DNA from: a virus
Virus record (IMG/VR): IMGVR_UViG_3300037504_000932
Location: 1 to 33,790 of that record
DNA: 33,790 nt
Direction: 5' to 3' (one strand)
Position 1 is the first letter of the stretch. The number at the start of each line of letters is the position of its first letter. Under the pieces are notes generated by a model. The model worked only from the letters and a program-made list of their open reading frames with translations. It ran no database searches and was not told where the DNA came from. Both the position numbers and the translations under genes were made by a program. Positions 1 to 8,277 of this stretch are shown piece after piece.

Positions 1-714
1 ATTGCGCGTGCTTTCGGCATCAATGAGCGAGCCTACTATGATGTACCGGCTGGTATTATCCGGAGTCGTTCCCGGCCAGGAAGCAACGGTCAGGGATGTG
101 GAACTGTTACCGGTTATCTTAACGAAACCGTTGTCCTTTCCTGTGCCGTGACAGACAAAAACCCAGCAATCCTTGAACTCATCTGTCGTCCAGGATTGAG
201 AGGTGTCATATAGGTAAGTCGCATCTCCACCGGTTGCAGTCGGGATTATTCCGGTAACCGGAAAATATTTCTCGCTTTTAACCGTAATTTTCCCGTTTTC
301 CGTAATGGCGACTTTATTTTTTATCCCGCAGTCTTCAAGCAGTACCGTCCCTTTCAAGATAGTGACTGTCACAGAATGAGCCAACAGGTTAGGCATATCA
401 GCGAGCATGGCCGACCAGTTGGAATAATCTCCATCTGATCCTATGGTCTTGCTCCAGGCGTCGGTGGTTTTAATGGCATATAGGGGATGGGTGTGAGAGG
501 ATGGAGGAAATGTGGACGGCTTCCCGGTTATCGATGTCCAGCTATGGTCATGGGCTGAAGGCGGAAAGCTGGAGGGCTTTCCAGTAATATTCCCCCAATT
601 CAGCACATTCTCGCGGAGATGGATGAGATCGATGCTCCCCGGACGCAGAGTCTCTCTCTGAGCCTTCTTTAACCGGCCTGGCTCTTTCAGGAAATCATCA
701 TATCGCTGATCCAT
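1..714 (-). CDS. Tail fibre protein, N-terminal part (runs off left edge)
   Basis: An uninterrupted frame from an ATG at 714 to the window edge gives 238 residues. After about 40 residues it carries two near-identical units of the form ITGKPS-(S/T)-FPPS-x-H-x-H, at about residues 43-55 and 60-73. These Gly-Lys-Pro / Pro-Pro-Ser / His-x-His units are common near the start of phage tail fibres and receptor-binding proteins. The rest is beta-rich, Ser/Thr/Gly-rich sequence that fits a trimeric fibre. Its ATG overlaps the stop of the upstream tail gene (ATGA), so the two are translationally coupled. The C-terminal, receptor-contacting part lies outside the window. The fibre role is inferred from the repeats and position. 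Confidence 0.7.
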   Translation of the reverse strand, partial: MDQRYDDFLKEPGRLKKAQRETLRPGSIDLIHLRENVLNWGNITGKPSSFPPSAHDHSWTSITGKPSTFPPSSHTHPLYAIKTTDAWSKTIGSDGDYSNWSAMLADMPNLLAHSVTVTILKGTVLLEDCGIKNKVAITENGKITVKSEKYFPVTGIIPTATGGDATYLYDTSQSWTTDEFKDCWVFVCHGTGKDNGFVKITGNSSTSLTVASWPGTTPDNTSRYIIVGSLIDAESTRN

Positions 715-3700
715 CAGTCCGCCTCCGCCGAGTGTTTCCAGAGTGCTCTCCGGAAATACGCATCCCATCCGACAACTCGGCACTCTCCGCCGGTGTCCTG
801 GTTGTTAATAAATTCGAAACTCACATGGTATCCGTGTACGCCTAAATTGATCCTCCTTAAAATCTCATTCCGCAGCTCCACATCCGATGTCGGGGTCACT
901 CCCGCCAGATCCAGGCTGACGGCTGGTGTCTTCTTAAAATTTTTGTAGATATTCAACGTCAGCTTAAGGTCGGTCTCATAATCAAGGGTGACATTGGTGT
1001 CGTCATCCGGAGCTGAGGAAAAGGTCAGGCTGATGGCACCGGTGGTGTAATCAATCGTCCCGGTGCAGTTGGTCCCGGAGATGTTTCCGTTTCCGTCATC
1101 TGTCGCCGTGTACGGTGCGGCTGATATGATGTAAGAAATCGTTACAGAGTTTTTATTGACCGGCAGATTTAAAGCCGTGTGCGTGAAATTCGTCTCTATA
1201 CCGTCTCCGGCTCCGATCAGCTCCCCGGTTCTGGTCCGCTTGAAAGGCAGGATGTAGTTGAGAAACATCCTCCGTAGCACATTCCAGATCCCGTTTTCCC
1301 CGGTCACATTCACCCAGCCGGTCCGCCAGCGTCCTTCAATGGGCTTGCCGTTATCCGCATAATAATCACCCTGGATGAACAGATTGCCGTCCGGCGTTCC
1401 GATAAGATGGACCAATTGGTTGTCGAGATTGACGATGGAGGCGAAGTGACTCACTCCGTCCGCAAATTCATAGACAGCAAACTTTTTGCTGAGATAATCA
1501 AAAACCACTACCGTTTCATCCGGCAAAGCCATCCAGTATTCATGTTCGGCCATATTGTGACCGCCGAGACAGTGTTTAAGCTGCTGCTGGTCGATGGAGG
1601 CCATAATGGTCTTGACAAACTCCGAAGTCACCGGGCGATAGCACCGTTCCCCATTGTAGATCTCGATTCCGAATTTTGACTTGAAGATCAAGTACATATC
1701 GCAAACGGCGACAGAGTGAGGGGCATCCGTTCCGATATTCTGGGGGAGCTGATTGACCTCATATAAACTGGCCCCTCTCTTTTCCACTTTAAACATGCAG
1801 TCCTTCTTGAAGGCATAGAGAACATCCCCGAAAGCCTTGATCTGCTGGATGGTGTCCGATTCCCGCCGGCGGATATTGAGAAAGTTGGTACTCGCCCATT
1901 CCTCCGCCGTTCCGGTGTTGGTGAAAAACAGGAGATTCGGATATTCCGGGTTTCCGGCTATCCACAGCCGGTTGTCCCAGACTTCAAACATCGTTCCCTT
2001 GGGCGGAGGCAGCCGGTCATAGCTTACCTCATCCCCCAGCTCGTCATCATGGTAGTGATCGGAGAAAGTGGTGGTGGAATTGTCGTCTATATCGTCCAGC
2101 CAGTAAAAGGTCGCTCCATTCGCCTGGGTGCGGTAGATTCTCCGTGCGTTGACCTTTGGATCCGGGGATACCGGGATACTGGTCAATGATCCTTTCTGGT
2201 AATCCATTGTCACCTCAGCCGATTCCGGCGAAGGATTGGATTCGCAGGGATAGTTTCCGGACCGGTAGAATGTGACGAGATACTTGTACTTCCCGACCAT
2301 GCCGGCCGTGTAATCTATGGTGATGGTCGTGCTGTTGTCGGGAGCTGTCGTGAAAGTCAAGGTGATATATCCGGACGCATAATCAATGAATCCTTCACAA
2401 TCCGTCCCGGAAATTGCCCCCTCACCGTCATCAGTCGCCGTATACGGCGCACCTCCGATGGTATAAGAGATAGTGACCGTGCCGGCCTTTATCGGCGTTT
2501 TAACGGTCTCATATGTGAATTCCTTTTGCGTCCCGTTTGCGTCCGCAATCTTCTCATTGGTGATCGCTCCGCTGGCCGCGGCGACAGTCGGCGCTGAATC
2601 CGGAGGATTGATTCCGAGCTGCTGGGTATTCTCTCCCTCGATAATCAGGTTGGTTCCGAACCCGCTTACAGCCAGGCGGCCGTCCCAATCAACCTTGGCC
2701 GGCGGATCTTCGATCACCTCTTCGCTCTCATGAACAATCTCCCAGCCGTTCTCCGTGACCATGCGTTTGTAGACTTCTTTGTACTTTCCAATGTAGAGGT
2801 GGCCATCAAAAGGCAGTAAAGATCCTCCGCTTCCCCGGCCGCTTAGTTCGGTGGAAATGGTGTTTCTGAGGACAAACTGGTTGGTGTTGACATCGAAATG
2901 ATAGAGTTTCCGGTAATTGTTGGTCTCCCAGCCGGTGAGCAGATAAAACCGGTCTTTAAAGAGAGCCTCTGCCACCGGGAAACCGATCTCAAGTGAAGAC
3001 TTGGCCACAGTCCAGTTGATCATATCCGTGGATTCGTAAAGCCGCTGCTGGTTGCCGTCCGGATAATGGTTGTTGGTCGGATCCAGCTTGGAGCCGATGA
3101 CATACGCTTTGCCCTTATACTCCATGATTGAAGATAAAGCATACGTCTCCGAATCATCCCCGGAGTCATAGACTTTCTCAAAGCGGTCGTAAGTCCCGGC
3201 CTTGAACCGCCAGACTTGCCAGGTCCAGTTGGTGAGGGAGGAGTTATAGACCGAAACCAGAAGATAGAGGTCGTTGTTCCACACAAACAGCCGGCCGAAG
3301 CGGTGGTTGTAATTATTCCATCCGACATTCTGGCCGGAGTCAATCGCGGAATCTCCGTCATAATTATCAATGGAATTCCAGGAAGACCCGTCATAATAGC
3401 GGACATGCCATTTGTTGTTGGAGGAAGGCGTGACATAGGTTAAAAGCCAGAGTTTCCCGTCCCAGAGCTTAAACCCCACAGCATGGTAGTTGCCGCTGGT
3501 TTGATGCTCCACCCAGGCTGTTCCGTCCCACTCCAGAACGCGCGGCTGTCCGCCGATAACATTGTAAAGGCCGATGAAAATGGAATCATTGAAAACGGCC
3601 ATGCAGTCACCGTCTTCGGATCCGCTGGCTAAATTCGGAGAGCTGCCGGTGTAAAGAACTTCCCAAGTCTCACCGTCTTCCGTAGACAGAAGCCGGGCGT

Positions 3701-4115
3701 GCGTGCTGTCGATCTGATCATACATAACCAGCTTTCCCTTATACTCCACCAAGGCGTTGATCTCAGAACTAAGCCCTCCGGAATTCGGGACAGTCGTCCC
3801 TTCCAGGTAAATCCGGTTGAGAGCTGACACCTCTTTGCTCATATAGATTTTCGACTTGGTAATGATGACCGTGCGCTTAAAACCATTGGAGTCGGTAAAA
3901 TCATGGATCTGGACAATCGGCTCTTCCGGATCCGGAAAGTTCGCGTCATACTCGGCATACCCTTTCCGCTTAACCCGGCTCCGGCCGTCCGGATGATGCT
4001 TCCAGTTGACAGACTCCAGCACATGACCCTCCGGGAGTTCATTCGGAGGATTGAGCTGGTCGAGAGTACCCCCTATATTCCAGAAAGGCACTCGCTGAAG
4101 CCATTGCTGTCTCAT
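714..4115 (-). CDS. Large tail nozzle/tail tubular protein B-like protein
   Basis: 1133 residues. The N-terminus has a GGTLDQLNPPNELP segment followed by an SVNW..PDGRSRVKRKGY stretch, which resembles the start of podoviral nozzle (gp12-like) proteins. Residues about 110-480 contain repeated short beta units of the EYKGKLY / DGRFYLL type, suggesting a beta-propeller. Two copies of a roughly 60-residue module (SY-x-APYTATDDG ... G-x-IDY-x-TG-x-I-x-LTF) sit at about residues 545-605 and 988-1045. The gene lies between a gp11-like adaptor, with which it overlaps by ATGA, and the tail fibre, which is the expected position of a nozzle protein. Other tail-tube or spike roles remain possible because I see no decisive signature. 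Confidence 0.5.
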   Translation of the reverse strand: MRQQWLQRVPFWNIGGTLDQLNPPNELPEGHVLESVNWKHHPDGRSRVKRKGYAEYDANFPDPEEPIVQIHDFTDSNGFKRTVIITKSKIYMSKEVSALNRIYLEGTTVPNSGGLSSEINALVEYKGKLVMYDQIDSTHARLLSTEDGETWEVLYTGSSPNLASGSEDGDCMAVFNDSIFIGLYNVIGGQPRVLEWDGTAWVEHQTSGNYHAVGFKLWDGKLWLLTYVTPSSNNKWHVRYYDGSSWNSIDNYDGDSAIDSGQNVGWNNYNHRFGRLFVWNNDLYLLVSVYNSSLTNWTWQVWRFKAGTYDRFEKVYDSGDDSETYALSSIMEYKGKAYVIGSKLDPTNNHYPDGNQQRLYESTDMINWTVAKSSLEIGFPVAEALFKDRFYLLTGWETNNYRKLYHFDVNTNQFVLRNTISTELSGRGSGGSLLPFDGHLYIGKYKEVYKRMVTENGWEIVHESEEVIEDPPAKVDWDGRLAVSGFGTNLIIEGENTQQLGINPPDSAPTVAAASGAITNEKIADANGTQKEFTYETVKTPIKAGTVTISYTIGGAPYTATDDGEGAISGTDCEGFIDYASGYITLTFTTAPDNSTTITIDYTAGMVGKYKYLVTFYRSGNYPCESNPSPESAEVTMDYQKGSLTSIPVSPDPKVNARRIYRTQANGATFYWLDDIDDNSTTTFSDHYHDDELGDEVSYDRLPPPKGTMFEVWDNRLWIAGNPEYPNLLFFTNTGTAEEWASTNFLNIRRRESDTIQQIKAFGDVLYAFKKDCMFKVEKRGASLYEVNQLPQNIGTDAPHSVAVCDMYLIFKSKFGIEIYNGERCYRPVTSEFVKTIMASIDQQQLKHCLGGHNMAEHEYWMALPDETVVVFDYLSKKFAVYEFADGVSHFASIVNLDNQLVHLIGTPDGNLFIQGDYYADNGKPIEGRWRTGWVNVTGENGIWNVLRRMFLNYILPFKRTRTGELIGAGDGIETNFTHTALNLPVNKNSVTISYIISAAPYTATDDGNGNISGTNCTGTIDYTTGAISLTFSSAPDDDTNVTLDYETDLKLTLNIYKNFKKTPAVSLDLAGVTPTSDVELRNEILRRINLGVHGYHVSFEFINNQDTGGECRVVGWDAYFRRALWKHSAEAD

Positions 4116-4795
4116 TGCTTGGATTGCCTGTATAACTCCTTGGTTGACGGCAGGAGATCCACGGTCGGGCCTTCCTTGCCGGATAGCTTATATGTGACAT
4201 CGAAGATCATCTGACTGAACCGCTCCTCTAAAAGCTGCTGCACTTTTTCATCCCGGAAATTCCATTGCCGCAGCACATCCAGGGAAATCAGCGGATGGGC
4301 GGGTTTGGGAAGGGCCGGACTGGCATTATCGTCAGCAAGATCCGGGAGTTCGGCATAGTAATAGGCCTTAAACCGGTCCGCAACAGTCGTGCTTGGGGTC
4401 GGATCAAAGAAGATCTCCGTCCGGGACTCATACCCCCATCCCACAGGGGTTCCCTTTTCCCCGACCGTTGATACTTCCCAAATATCCTCCACATCCCAGT
4501 AAGTCAGCGGAACCGGCTTTTCCCCGGCCAGGTTGCGCAGGATACAGCTGAACCTTAAAAAATCAGTGATGCTCAAGTCGGTTGCTATGTCGTACACCCG
4601 CTTATTGGCCGTAATGGAGATCAGCGCCGGCTTCCGGAATTGCTTCGGCAGTTTGTCCGCCAGGGCCAGGAGAACATTGTCCTGAGAAACATTGATCAGA
4701 GTATCCAGCTGGGTATCCCCAAACAGTCCTTCCGGAGCTTCCGTCAGCTCATCAGCCAGGATCCGGGTGTAGTCCCTGAGCTGCTGTCTGTTCAT
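4112..4795 (-). CDS. Head-tail adaptor, tail tubular protein A (gp11)-like
   Basis: 227 residues, starting at an ATG preceded by GGGAGG. The N-terminus (RDYTRILADEL.., LINVSQDNVLLALADKL) is helical. The middle contains a beta-rich YDIATDLSITDFLRF..ILRN stretch and a PVGWGYESRTEIFFDPTPS stretch. This layout, and a length near 200 residues, are typical of podoviral adaptor/gatekeeper proteins (T7 gp11 family), where the sequence commonly reads as a 'YDLP.D' beta part followed by 'I.L.P.P'. It sits between capsid-proximal genes and the nozzle-like gene, matching that role. The assignment is by resemblance and position. Confidence 0.55.
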   Translation of the reverse strand: MNRQQLRDYTRILADELTEAPEGLFGDTQLDTLINVSQDNVLLALADKLPKQFRKPALISITANKRVYDIATDLSITDFLRFSCILRNLAGEKPVPLTYWDVEDIWEVSTVGEKGTPVGWGYESRTEIFFDPTPSTTVADRFKAYYYAELPDLADDNASPALPKPAHPLISLDVLRQWNFRDEKVQQLLEERFSQMIFDVTYKLSGKEGPTVDLLPSTKELYRQSKQ

Positions 4796-4804
4796 AGCAC
4801 CTCC

Positions 4805-5143
4805 CTAAAGCGTTTTATACTGACCGCTGATTTTCACGGTGAAGGAAGGATCCGTTCCTCCCACGGTAAAGAGAAGAGCGTTCCTCCCGCCTAAACCGCC
4901 TAATAGAGTCTGGATATCCTTATCCACCCCGGAGATCTGTTTAAACGAGCCTATCACATACCATTCCCCGGTTTTCTCCGAGTAGGTCAGAACATCGACA
5001 TCCAGAGTCGGAGAGGTCCCGCTGGCGGCCGTACAGTTGAGGAAAAAATTGGCTTCCTGGAATTCACTGATTTCCTGGAAAGCGGTCTTGGTGTCACCGT
5101 TTGCGGTTATCGTTCCGTCAAACAGAATTAATTCGTTTATCAT
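4805..5143 (-). CDS. Small beta-rich virion protein, unknown
   Basis: 112 residues beginning MINELILFDGTITANGDT, with alternating beta strands (LDVDVLTYSEKTGEWYVIGSF, DPSFTVKISGQY). No catalytic motif, membrane segment or cysteine cluster is visible. The position between capsid and adaptor genes, a G-rich ribosome site (GGGGG) upstream, and a compact beta-sandwich-like composition make a capsid decoration or head-completion protein plausible. This is inferred from context only; I do not recognise the family. Confidence 0.5.
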   Translation of the reverse strand: MINELILFDGTITANGDTKTAFQEISEFQEANFFLNCTAASGTSPTLDVDVLTYSEKTGEWYVIGSFKQISGVDKDIQTLLGGLGGRNALLFTVGGTDPSFTVKISGQYKTL

Positions 5144-5170
5144 GGAAACCCCCTGCTTATCGAAATTTCC

Positions 5171-5581
5171 CTATGAAAAAGTTCTTGCAAACTTGAGCCG
5201 TCTTCCCCATTTCCAGAATTCGATCTGCATATCAGCGGCCGTCAGCTTGGCCTTCTGTATCCGTGCAGCCTCTTCCGCATCTACGCTCTTAATCTCTTTA
5301 TCAGCCGAATCCTCGATGTGCTTCTGGTGCTTCATGTACCTGAAAAACCGGATGACATCCTCGTCAAATGGCAAGGGATTATGGTTTTTATCTTCCAGGA
5401 CCATCTCTACGACAAAGTTCTTGCCTGAGATCGGATCGTACTCTGTGATTCCCGGTATATGCTTGGGAAAATCCTTGACGATAAACCACTTCCCATACTT
5501 ATCCATGAAAAAGGGATAGAGCTTGGGGTTTATAAGCCGCAGCTCTTTTACAAGTCTTTTTTCAGGAATATACACAGGCAT
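5171..5581 (-). CDS. Structural-operon protein of unknown function
   Basis: 136 residues starting MPVYIPEKRLVKELRLINP. I chose the ATG at 5581 because GGAGG lies 5 bases upstream; a TTG four codons earlier would overlap that site. The protein is mixed alpha/beta, with several aromatic-basic segments (FFMDKYGKWFIVKDFP) and a charged helical C-terminus (DAEEAARIQKAKLTAADMQIEFWKWG). It is separated from the capsid gene by a strong terminator-like hairpin, so it is probably made at a lower level than capsid protein. No family recognised. Confidence 0.55.
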   Translation of the reverse strand: MPVYIPEKRLVKELRLINPKLYPFFMDKYGKWFIVKDFPKHIPGITEYDPISGKNFVVEMVLEDKNHNPLPFDEDVIRFFRYMKHQKHIEDSADKEIKSVDAEEAARIQKAKLTAADMQIEFWKWGRRLKFARTFS

Positions 5582-5601
5582 ATTTACCTCCAAGTGGAAA
5601 A

Positions 5602-5621
5602 GGGCAGGGTTTCCCCTGCCC
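5602..5621 (-). terminator. Hairpin terminator/attenuator after the capsid gene
   Basis: On the minus strand an 8-bp perfect stem, GGGCAGGG with CCCTGCCC, closes a GAAA tetraloop and is followed by TTTTCC. It lies 12 bases past the capsid stop codon. Because minus-strand genes continue downstream, it probably lowers rather than ends transcription, helping to set capsid above tail gene expression. Confidence 0.75.
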
Positions 5622-5632
5622 TCATAAAAACC

Positions 5633-6877
5633 TTACTCCTCGACATCATCTATGCGGTAAAAATTGTTCCGCTTTTTGATACCCAGGTTGGCGAAAATAT
5701 GCCCTTCCGCGACATACTCATTCTTATTCGCGACTTTCTGCAGGATCCCGCCGGCATCACCTTTTTCCCAGGTAATCTCTTCTCCGCCTTTGCTGCCCTT
5801 GGCTGTTACGAAAATAGTGATCTGGTCATCGTCCACACCCAGCATGGTATTATCAGGAACGTAGTGATCGGGAACCATGGGGATTTCCTTGCCGTTGTAG
5901 TAGAAGGGGATCCCAGAGAAACCGCCCCACATGACCTTGGTGTTGTATTCCCTGAACTGTCGGAGATAGGCAATGTATTTTCTGCGGATTCCGTGCGTGA
6001 CGAAAATGACGGAAACTTTGGTTTCCGGACGGTCGTGAGCAATGATGATCAGGTCTTCAGAGAAGGCCCGTAGAGTTCCGCCATTATCGTAAACCTTGGC
6101 TTTCCAGATGGGGTAACTCGCGACATCCAGGCCTTGAAGACCGCCGGAACTTCCCAGCGGAGGATTCGCGTCAGAACAGAATCCCAAAAGGCCCATCATC
6201 TCGCCTTTACCAGGTTCTTCACCTCCGCTTCCGACAAAGACGTTCTTTGGGTAAACCCAGCTGTTATCGGTCCAGCTTTGGGACGAGGCCAGAGTCACTT
6301 GGGTATCTGAGTCAACGGATGCGATCTTGATTCCGTCCACTTCCTTAACGCCGGCATCCGTGTAAATATCGATCACCCTGTTTTTGAACAGGAACTTGGT
6401 TGCCTTTGCATACCTTGGGTGGTCCACGACAAGCGTGGCCGTTCCGGCTCCGGCACCGTTGGCCTGGGCCAGACGGCCGGACCCGTCACTGAATATCTGC
6501 CGGCTCAGGTCATCAAAGACCCCGACAAAAAGACCTTCCTTCTCAAACGACTCCGGATCCATGGGTGTCCCATTTTTCAAGGCGGACTCCATGGAGAAAC
6601 CGTCCCACTTCATCGAGAACATCATGGCGCGTTTGAGATACACCAGGGTCTCTTCAGGCGTGGATTCCTGGGGAGTCGGATAATCGGACGTGTTGGATGC
6701 GCCGTAGGCCTGGGAGCCTTCCACCATAACCTTCTGCTTACCAGCCTTTCCGCCCATTGTCAGCCGGTCGGATTTATGGAACTCATTCCAACCTTTCGAC
6801 TCCGCGGCGAACTGGACGATAACAGAAGGCGAAATGTAGTCATTAAACAGCTTAAGCTGTGTTTGAATATCCCACAA
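5633..6877 (-). CDS. Major capsid protein
   Basis: 414 residues with a TTG start at 6877 behind GGAGG. It follows scaffold and portal genes in the standard order, has the usual length for HK97-fold coat proteins, and is followed by a strong terminator, as expected for the most abundant virion protein. The N-terminus (LKLFNDYISPSVIVQFAAESKG) and a middle rich in beta segments (DGIKIASVDSDTQVTLASS, near residues 165-190) fit an N-arm, E-loop and P-domain layout. A long stretch near the C-terminus (GGEEITWEKGDAGGILQKVA) is also capsid-like. Assignment is by position, size and composition, without a diagnostic motif. Confidence 0.75.
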   Translation of the reverse strand: MWDIQTQLKLFNDYISPSVIVQFAAESKGWNEFHKSDRLTMGGKAGKQKVMVEGSQAYGASNTSDYPTPQESTPEETLVYLKRAMMFSMKWDGFSMESALKNGTPMDPESFEKEGLFVGVFDDLSRQIFSDGSGRLAQANGAGAGTATLVVDHPRYAKATKFLFKNRVIDIYTDAGVKEVDGIKIASVDSDTQVTLASSQSWTDNSWVYPKNVFVGSGGEEPGKGEMMGLLGFCSDANPPLGSSGGLQGLDVASYPIWKAKVYDNGGTLRAFSEDLIIIAHDRPETKVSVIFVTHGIRRKYIAYLRQFREYNTKVMWGGFSGIPFYYNGKEIPMVPDHYVPDNTMLGVDDDQITIFVTAKGSKGGEEITWEKGDAGGILQKVANKNEYVAEGHIFANLGIKKRNNFYRIDDVEE

Positions 6878-6891
6878 TTTAACCTCCTAAG

Positions 6892-8025
6892 CTAATGCTT
6901 CATCCCGGCCTCCCTTTTCGGTTTAAGGACTTCTTCGTTAAATGCCCTGAGAGCTTCTGACATGGTTTGAAATTTTCGCTCTTTCTTTTTGGTGGTCGCG
7001 CCACCGGCGGGTTGTTCCGAAGGAGGATTAACTGGAGCGGACTCGTTGTCGCCTTTTTCCTTGAGATAGTTGGCGATAACTTCTTCCTGCTGTTTCTCTG
7101 ACAGCTTCTTGTATTCCGGATGGTTTTTCACATGCTGCCGGATATCTGTGTCCACTTCTTCATGGACCATCTTGACAGCCTCATCCACGGAATACCTGGG
7201 TTCGTCTTTCTCGTCCTTTTCGGCTAAAAGCTGGTAGATCCGTTTGTCCTTGCCTTTGGCGTATGGATACTGTTCCACCGCTTCGCCGATAGACTCATCA
7301 AGGCCGGCTTTGGCCTCTGAAATGACTTTCCCCAAAGTCATCTTTTTGAGGTTGGTGTTCTCGCTCTCAAGTTTCTGGAGCCTGGAGTTTAACGCCTTGA
7401 AATGCTTCTTGATGTCCTCATCCATAAGCTCCAGGTCTTTTTCATCAATAGCCGAAACCTCTTCCTCCCCCTGGATCTGTTCCTTGCCGGCATCACCGGT
7501 CTTGGAGGATCCCGGAGGTTTGATAACGAGCCGTCCTTCCTCAGCAGCCGCCATGATCTGTTCCATCATGTGCGCGGCCTGCTCCAGAGTCTTTTCCTTC
7601 TGGTTGAGTTGCTCAAGCCGTTGATTCCCGTGATAGCCGAGCTGTGCATACGTCTTCAGCTTGTCATAGGAATCAATGTTGACCTCCTTGCCGTCAACCT
7701 TGATGACAAAGGGCTGGATTTCGCCTTTTTCGTCTACAAGTTTGAAGGCAGGCGGGCTTGGTTCCTCACCGCCTTTTTCTTCCTCTTCCTCTTCCGCTTC
7801 TTCTTCGGTTTCCTCAACGTCCTCTTGGCCGGGGCTTTCAGTTTGTTTTTCTTCGGTTTTATCTTCCTGGGCTTCTTCGTCCCCAGCGGAGGGCTTTTCC
7901 TTTGCGGCTTTCGCCTGATCCGCCGCGAACAACTCCATAGCGGAGTGGAGGTCAGAGGGCCGTTCCGCCTGTTCCGTTTCTTCGGAGGGCTTTGCAGCCT
8001 GTTCTGTCTTTTCTTTTTCGCCCAT
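6892..8025 (-). CDS. Scaffolding protein
   Basis: 377 residues beginning MGEKEKTEQAAKPS. The first 90 residues are an extremely acidic, disordered region with long Glu runs. A short beta part (FVIKVDGKEVNIDSYDKL) follows, then coiled-coil helices (LNQKEKTLEQAAHMMEQIM; LNSRLQKLESENTNLKKM), and finally a basic C-terminal helix ending KPKREAGMKH. A charged helical body with a basic tail that binds the coat protein, encoded directly before the capsid gene, is the normal picture for phage scaffolds such as P22 gp8. The AAGGAG-TTAAATT-ATG start is clear. Confidence 0.8.
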   Translation of the reverse strand: MGEKEKTEQAAKPSEETEQAERPSDLHSAMELFAADQAKAAKEKPSAGDEEAQEDKTEEKQTESPGQEDVEETEEEAEEEEEEKGGEEPSPPAFKLVDEKGEIQPFVIKVDGKEVNIDSYDKLKTYAQLGYHGNQRLEQLNQKEKTLEQAAHMMEQIMAAAEEGRLVIKPPGSSKTGDAGKEQIQGEEEVSAIDEKDLELMDEDIKKHFKALNSRLQKLESENTNLKKMTLGKVISEAKAGLDESIGEAVEQYPYAKGKDKRIYQLLAEKDEKDEPRYSVDEAVKMVHEEVDTDIRQHVKNHPEYKKLSEKQQEEVIANYLKEKGDNESAPVNPPSEQPAGGATTKKKERKFQTMSEALRAFNEEVLKPKREAGMKH

Positions 8026-8036
8026 AATTTAACTCC

Positions 8037-8276
8037 TTATTTGGATTTTGATGTGACCTTGACTTTGGTCTTGGAGGATTCCTTTGTCTCAGCCGGCTTT
8101 TTCTTTTCCGGCCTTGGGGTTATCTTCCGCAGAACCTCCTCTTTCGGAAACTTCAAGGTCATACCATTCGCATATTTGAGATGCGGGATCTCGCCCTTCC
8201 GGGCCATGTCCTTGATCTCATCCTCATCCATATTCAGGATTTCGGATATCTCTTTAAGACTCACGATTTCAGCCAT
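8037..8276 (-). CDS. Small excisionase/MerR-like HTH protein in the head operon
   Basis: 79 residues. The first 50 (VSLKEISEILNMDEDEIKDMARKGEIPHLKYA.. then FPKEEVLRKI) match the DNA-binding 'helix-turn-helix_17' pattern of excisionases and MerR relatives: choose a state, x(8) acidic turn, GEIPxxK, F..ee...w. The C-terminal 30 residues are Lys/Ser-rich and disordered. Its place between portal and scaffold is odd for a transcription factor. It may be a late regulator, or the fold may have been reused in assembly. AAGGAGG precedes the ATG. Confidence 0.6.
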   Translation of the reverse strand: MAEIVSLKEISEILNMDEDEIKDMARKGEIPHLKYANGMTLKFPKEEVLRKITPRPEKKKPAETKESSKTKVKVTSKSK

Positions 8277-8277
8277 T

